Shown here in pieces: positions 58,893-64,000 of a stretch of 64,000 bases of DNA. This DNA comes from Allacma fusca (lineage: Eukaryota; Arthropoda; Collembola; Symphypleona; Sminthuridae), in contig OX359245.1 in NCBI GenBank assembly GCA_947179485.1, positions 34,955,067 to 35,019,066 on the forward strand, read 5' to 3'. Made by a program: the position numbers and the translations under genes. Positions within the stretch are counted from its first letter, which is position 1. The number at the start of each line of letters is the position of its first letter. Under the pieces are notes generated by a model. That model was not told the DNA's origin and did not search any database. It saw only the letters and a program-made list of their open reading frames with translations.

Positions 58893-60951
58893 GTCCTGAA
58901 TGTATTTATGACAATCTCTTCTGCGCCTGGAATATTCAAGGTTACATGTGAACGTTTCTGTTGACATGCTCGAGTAGGATGTATGGACGCTTTCAAAGTG
59001 TCTCGAAACATTGAGTACGCTTTCACTTTTGGGTCTCCGCGTTGAGGTTACCTTGCAGTCTCAATGTATTTCGTCGTGCTGATTGTGAGCAATTAGTGAG
59101 AATTAATTCACGTGTTTTTACTCCTAAACAGGAATTTGAAGATGGCCGAGGAGTTCGTAACGTTTAGTTGACCTGGTAGTGCATTGTAGAGGTTTAGGAA
59201 GATTACCGAGTACCAGTTGGAGCTCTTCATTTCGAAGTCATGTGTGAAACGTTTACACCTTTATGAAACTTCCCTTGATTCCAGGATTCCAGGTATGTAG
59301 ATGATTTTAAAAATATTTATGCCAACCCTTGAAAATGCAAATCTCCTGTTCCTTTGGAAAGGTCAGTTTAATTTTTCATGTGTCTAAAGCTATTCCTAAT
59401 TAATTATTATTGCAATCCGATATAAGCAGATGGATAACTATTCATTATTATGTCATGCATCAATAATAGCCCACCATGTATTTAAATTTAAAAAAAATGT
59501 ATAAATAGCGTTTCTCCTGTAAAACTTTGACATTACGATTTAAATGTAATAATGCAGGACTCGTTCCGTAAGGCAGCACACTAATGTGGTATCGGGAATC
59601 GCGAACAACCTAGATTGGGCTCAAGTTCCTTAATAAGGTAAAGTTAAGTTAATTGTTCTCGGTAAAAAATCCCTCGTAGTTACCCAAGATTTATAAATAG
59701 GTGAAACAACGTTTTCTATAATATTGTACCTACAGAGTGTTGTATTAACCATTAGACCTGATAAGTTAGTGAATCATAACATATGCAATATATGATTCCC
59801 CCAGTTTGTAGCTAATCGTGGTTCCAGATTTCCTCAAAAATTTGTTTCTAGCATTTTCTACTAGCATGTGTCCATTTTTGCAGTCACAGAAGAACTAAAG
59901 TAGGGATTTCTTACGGATTGTGAATTCAACGGTTGTTCATTTCAAAACGTGACTTCCAATTAGTCTCTAATATTAATTGTCATTTGTCCTGTTTGTAGGG
60001 AATTCTATTAGCTTTCCGGGGAGCTACCACAACGGTTTCAGGTACAGGACATGACCCCTCTGAAGCGCTCACAATGTAGCCAATTGTATGTTTGAATCGT
60101 TTCTATTTAATTTCGCCTTTTAGCAAATTCGCTGATCTTCGAGCAAAGACGGTATTTCGGCTTTCATACAATTATTGTCGCATCATTTTCTTATAGGGTA
60201 ACTACAATGAAATGAAATGATAGACGTCATAACCTCATATTTTCTTGATCCCTCACTGGAAATATAATAATTTTCTTTACATTCCGCCCAAAAAAGTAAA
60301 GCAAGCCTCAACAAATACATGTGGTGGAATCTTACGCTTATTTAAGGCTAGCTAAATCAGCGATACTTCTTACAATGTTTATAAACTCGATTGTCCCTCA
60401 GAGGAAATACGTACGTAGTTACCTATGAATTGAATTAAGCGTCCGGAAAAACCAAACCAATACGTAAATTTTTTCGCGTTTAAAAAAATCTGCTCTAATA
60501 ATGTGGGTTGACAAGTGTGAGCATGCATTCATGCAAAATAATTCTTTTCCCAACAATATAGAGTGTATATTATTTACATTCAGGGTATTTTATTTTGTAA
60601 ACCCCTACAATGTAATATTTTAAAATCCTCCAGGTTTTTAAAAAATTCGTTCTAACATTGAGGGGGATCATGCATTGCTGCAAAATGCTTCGTTTTTCTA
60701 CAGTTGAGAATACATGAAATATATTTAGTGAACTTATTTTCATTCCCAAAATATTTGGGAACGAAGTCCCATTACTAGTAAATCTAAAACAAATCCTCGT
60801 CCTCAACTGACAACTGACTGATCCTGCTTACCATAATTGTTTTAGTTTCCAGCTTGACAATTAAAAGCATCTTCTTTACAATATACGTATAAGAACGAAA
60901 CAGCTACACACATATGTGACGTTTTTACTGGGGTGATTATTTAGCTGTACC
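58893..60951. other. Intergenic with repeat L copy B
   Basis: No recognisable gene. The left part continues the repeat L similarity to about 59170. The rest is AT-rich with short meaningless open frames. Confidence 0.45.
58959..59100 (+). repeat. Diverged repeat L, copy B
   Basis: Partner of copy A at 54944-55090, in the same orientation about 4 kb away; 3 kb of that distance is the Harbinger 2 insertion, so the pre-insertion spacing was about 1 kb. Confidence 0.7.
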
Positions 60952-60959
60952 ATAGGGAC

Positions 60960-61900
60960 CAGAGCTATGCAAAATACTTGGTCTTCGATGACAAAATACA
61001 AAATAAAATACCTGAAATAAAATTTGGGAAATACAAAATACAAAGTAAAATACCTCAGGTTACGTTGGTAAAATACAAATAAAATTACAATACATCGTAG
61101 TTAATTTAAAATACTCAAATACAAAATACTGTATTTTAAATACAATACTTTCCTTAAAATTTCCAAATATATAATCCTCGCTCTTTACGGTTTATAGAAC
61201 AAAAACAGCTTTAAGAAGCGACCTTTCAAAACATAATCAGATAACTAATCACTTCAAAGACATAATAAGACATGTGTAGTAACAAATTGTTCAACTGTTG
61301 CAGAATAGGTCAGTCCATTATATTTATATTTTAAGTCGTTTTGTCTATTAATGAAGTAATGTAGATTAATATGAAATTTTTTATTAGTAATTAAATGTAT
61401 TTCGGAATAATTATTACAAATTACAGTTAATATCTGAAATTAAATCAAGTCGGCCTTCGGCGTATTCTAATTATCGCTGTTGTAGAGGCAAAATGGGCTG
61501 CGTTGTACAAAAGCATCCGCGCGTAGACCATTTTGCCTCTTCAGTTATTAAAGAACCTGAACACGTTTGATGTAGTAAAGGGATTCATTCTAACGTGTTA
61601 TTCCAGTGCTAAAATGGAATTCTCGCAGATATTGCACATCATACAAGCGGCAAACATTTTCAAAGACAGAAATCATACAGCTGAATAGTATTTTGAGCCA
61701 AATACTTTATTTGAAATACACGTCACATTTCACTGAGAGTAAGTAAATACAAAATACTTAAGTACTTACTGGCTCTTAAAATACTAAGTACAAAATACTT
61801 GCCCACTGCTTGCCAACATTGAAATATAAAATACAAAATACTTTGTGGTCTCAAAATACGTATTTTAAAATACTGTATTTGAAAATACTGCATAGCTCTG
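60960..61900. mobile_element. Non-autonomous hAT element 4 (TSD ATAGGGAC)
   Basis: 941 bp with 12-bp terminal inverted repeats CAGAGCTATGCA and a perfect 8-bp target duplication ATAGGGAC (60952-60959, 61901-61908). Both subterminal regions are packed with AAAATAC/GTATTTT words. The middle (61190-61690) is unrelated filler without a transposase. Confidence 0.95.
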
Positions 61901-62947
61901 ATAGGGACATGGTCAAAACCCTAGAAATAAATTTTGAAATCTTTTGTACCTTTTTGGAACCTCTTTCAGTGACAAAATTAGGAAGGAAAGCGCGGTGTTG
62001 TCCTAGAAAATAATAAGTGGATAAAATTACACCACGGCAAGGCAGTCTCCTAAATTGTAGATATCCCTTACTGGAAATATAATTTTTATTTTTACAAACA
62101 CCCCCGTAAATTATTGTAAGCGCCAGCAAAACAATCCCCGCGTAGTGTACTCTGAAGGTTGGAAATTAAAATTCTAAAAAAAAATTCTGAAAAGGTACAT
62201 TCACTTAATTTCGCTGACTCGGTCCAGAAATTGAGATGTGTCCAGGTGTTTTATTATAAATTGAAAATAATGCTGCTTTTTTTCCTCATCAGCATATGAT
62301 TGTCATAGTCCGTTGCGTATTTAGCGAGAGAGAATGCACTGTACCATAATTGTGTTCTCCATGGTATTATGGAGAAAAAATTCCATACAGTTAAAAAATA
62401 CAACTGCTTTATTACTAAAGTGCTTTTGGGTATCACCTGTTATTGCTAATCTGGTCTAATTTAATTAATTATTTCCTGGATGTACATGCTTGCAGTTTAC
62501 TTAGTGACAGCTAAGACCTTTATACTTCTACACAACATCTTCACAACCCAAATTCTTCTACCTAACATCTCTAAACATGAATATTTGTTATACAGCGCAC
62601 TCTCTCTTTACAAGAACCCCAAAATTCTTAAAGAACGTAGAGAAATATAAGCTGCTTTGAATTGTGTTTTATGGGAATTAGTGCGCGTTTTTTTACTAAT
62701 GTACAGAAACTACTCTCAAAAGTTATCTCTTATGGTGGAAGTATCCTGTATTACATGTTAATCCCTCCTGCTTCTGGAGTATTCTAGAGGTTAATAATTA
62801 ATCTTCAGTCTCAATTTACTTTTTCATGTAGGCATGCTTTTACCCCTTTATAGAAAAAATGCTCTTAAATCGGGGTGTAACTGTGGGAGTTTATAGTGTT
62901 TACATGTTAATTTCTTCTTTCCAGAAAACTGGGGTTAGTATTTGTAT

Positions 62948-63020
62948 GCGTGAGTTAGGTGTGCGGTGTATGGACGCTTCCAAATAGTCCAAAACATTGA
63001 GTTACCCTTTCCCTTTTTTA
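62948..63020 (+). repeat. Diverged repeat L, copy C (short)
   Basis: Contains TGGACGCTTCCAAATAGTCC, then AAAACATTGAGTTACCC, clearly related to copies A and B. Confidence 0.55.
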
Positions 63021-63715
63021 TCCCAACGTTACGTTAAACTGTATCGGGCAAGTTAAATTTACTTAAATAATCTTTGTGCACATGTGTCATTATGGTCACG
63101 ACGAGACGGTCTCTTCAATGGGGAAGATTCCTCACTAGAAATATATTAGTTAGTTATGTCAGATTTGCGGTTTTTACAACAGCTCTGTAAATCTTCTTCG
63201 AAACCTTGAGCACTAGTTGACACAAATTTAATTTTTTATTGAATTAAAACCTTCATTAGAGGAAAACTATATAGTCCTAGAAATGCCTGATAATCAAATA
63301 AATATTCCCTGGAACAAATGGAACAAATGCAGCCCTGAATTTATTACCATTCTTCCCACGGTAATCAACTAATTATTTTCTGTAGTATACATATTTTAGC
63401 TGGTTGATTGATAAATTCAAACCTGTCTATATACTTGCATGTTCCAAACTTCCAAAAATGAATATTTATTGCACACACAATCCCTCTCCATATAAGAAAA
63501 TTTCAAGACTTAAAACGGATGCTGTTAAGGTAAAGAGATAAACAAGCATGCATTGTATTTATTAGGATCACATATGTTTTGTCCGTGCAGAAAGACTGAT
63601 CTTAAAGTCTTAAAGGGAGTTCTCATTAATGATAATAATAAAGTACTACATAAATGTCACTCCCGGGTGCTTCTGGAAAGCTCACAATCAGTGCAATGTG
63701 AAGGCTACAATTGCC

Positions 63716-63800
63716 ATGCGTGGGTAAGGGTATGACCCATGGACGCTTTCAAAGTGTCCCAAAAAATTAAAGTACCCTTTCCTTTTTACCCTCATCTTTA
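63716..63800 (+). repeat. Diverged repeat L, copy D (short)
   Basis: Contains TGGACGCTTTCAAAGTGTCC followed by AAAGTACCCTTTCC; same core as copies A-C. Confidence 0.55.
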
Positions 63801-63920
63801 CGCTAACATATGTATACAGCAAGTCTCATTGTCAGTTTACGTTTCCCTACGGAGCCGATATTACGCACATGTGGCATGTCCCTACTAAAAGACTGTTTTA
63901 GTGCGACGTTCTAATAAAAC

Positions 63921-64000
63921 CAGGGTTGGCAAGTGGCAAGAAATGGCCTGGTCATTATTGGTTAAAATCCGGTTCTAACCGGCTTGGACCTGTTGTATAG
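63921..64000 (+). mobile_element. Possible left end of a further hAT element, cut by the window
   Basis: CAGGGTTGGCAAGTGGCAAG looks like a hAT terminus (CAGGGTTGGC is a common hAT start). The right end and target duplication would lie outside the window, so this cannot be confirmed. Confidence 0.25.

Larger units (their letters stand above)
61909..63920. other. Intergenic, no gene seen
   Basis: AT-rich sequence with two short relatives of repeat L. No recognised gene; a 60-codon open frame at 63553-63735 has several cysteines but no family resemblance. Confidence 0.45.

Overview
This window looks like nuclear DNA of an arthropod, probably a hexapod. It is AT-rich, genes are split by many short GT-AG introns, and intergenic DNA is full of DNA transposons. 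A springtail (Collembola) would fit the intron-rich TOR gene, the cluster of secreted CRAL-TRIO proteins and the gustatory-receptor-like gene, but that assignment is inference. There are no bacterial operons, rRNA genes, convincing tRNAs or CRISPR arrays.

Layout: 1-3 kb holds a complete five-exon gene for a secreted CRAL-TRIO (SEC14-like) protein. 3-10 kb has no recognisable gene. 10.2-15.8 kb is a repeat island: palindromes, two copies of a repeat built from ~150-bp monomers, a 743-codon Helitron-type Pif1 helicase lacking its Rep nuclease part, and a minisatellite of small hairpins. 17.4-28.7 kb is a complete TOR kinase gene: 29 coding exons joining in frame to 2,427 residues, with HEAT, FAT, FRB, kinase and FATC regions. 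30.5-46.6 kb (minus strand) holds three more secreted CRAL-TRIO genes. The last two are a recent segmental duplication (about 33.3-35.7 and 44.3-47.3 kb) that shares promoter elements. Between them lies a 3.6-kb PIF/Harbinger transposon that landed inside a small duplicated fragment of TOR exon 23, and a broken zinc-ribbon-like gene. 51.0-52.4 kb is a three-exon, 374-residue gustatory-receptor-like gene. 55.9-58.9 kb is a second, nearly intact Harbinger element. Four non-autonomous hAT elements, each with recognisable TIRs and an 8-bp target duplication (three perfect, one 7/8), sit at 44.7, 47.4, 52.6 and 61.0 kb.

How the genes relate: TOR is the only recognised housekeeping gene and is not functionally linked to its neighbours. 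The CRAL-TRIO genes form a local family that grew by duplication and keeps one exon plan: signal-peptide exon, then exons of 100, ~200, 78 and ~190 bp, all in the same phases. The mobile elements account for most of the remaining structure. In Harbinger 1 the transposase is dead and its DNA-binding partner is open; in Harbinger 2 the reverse is true.
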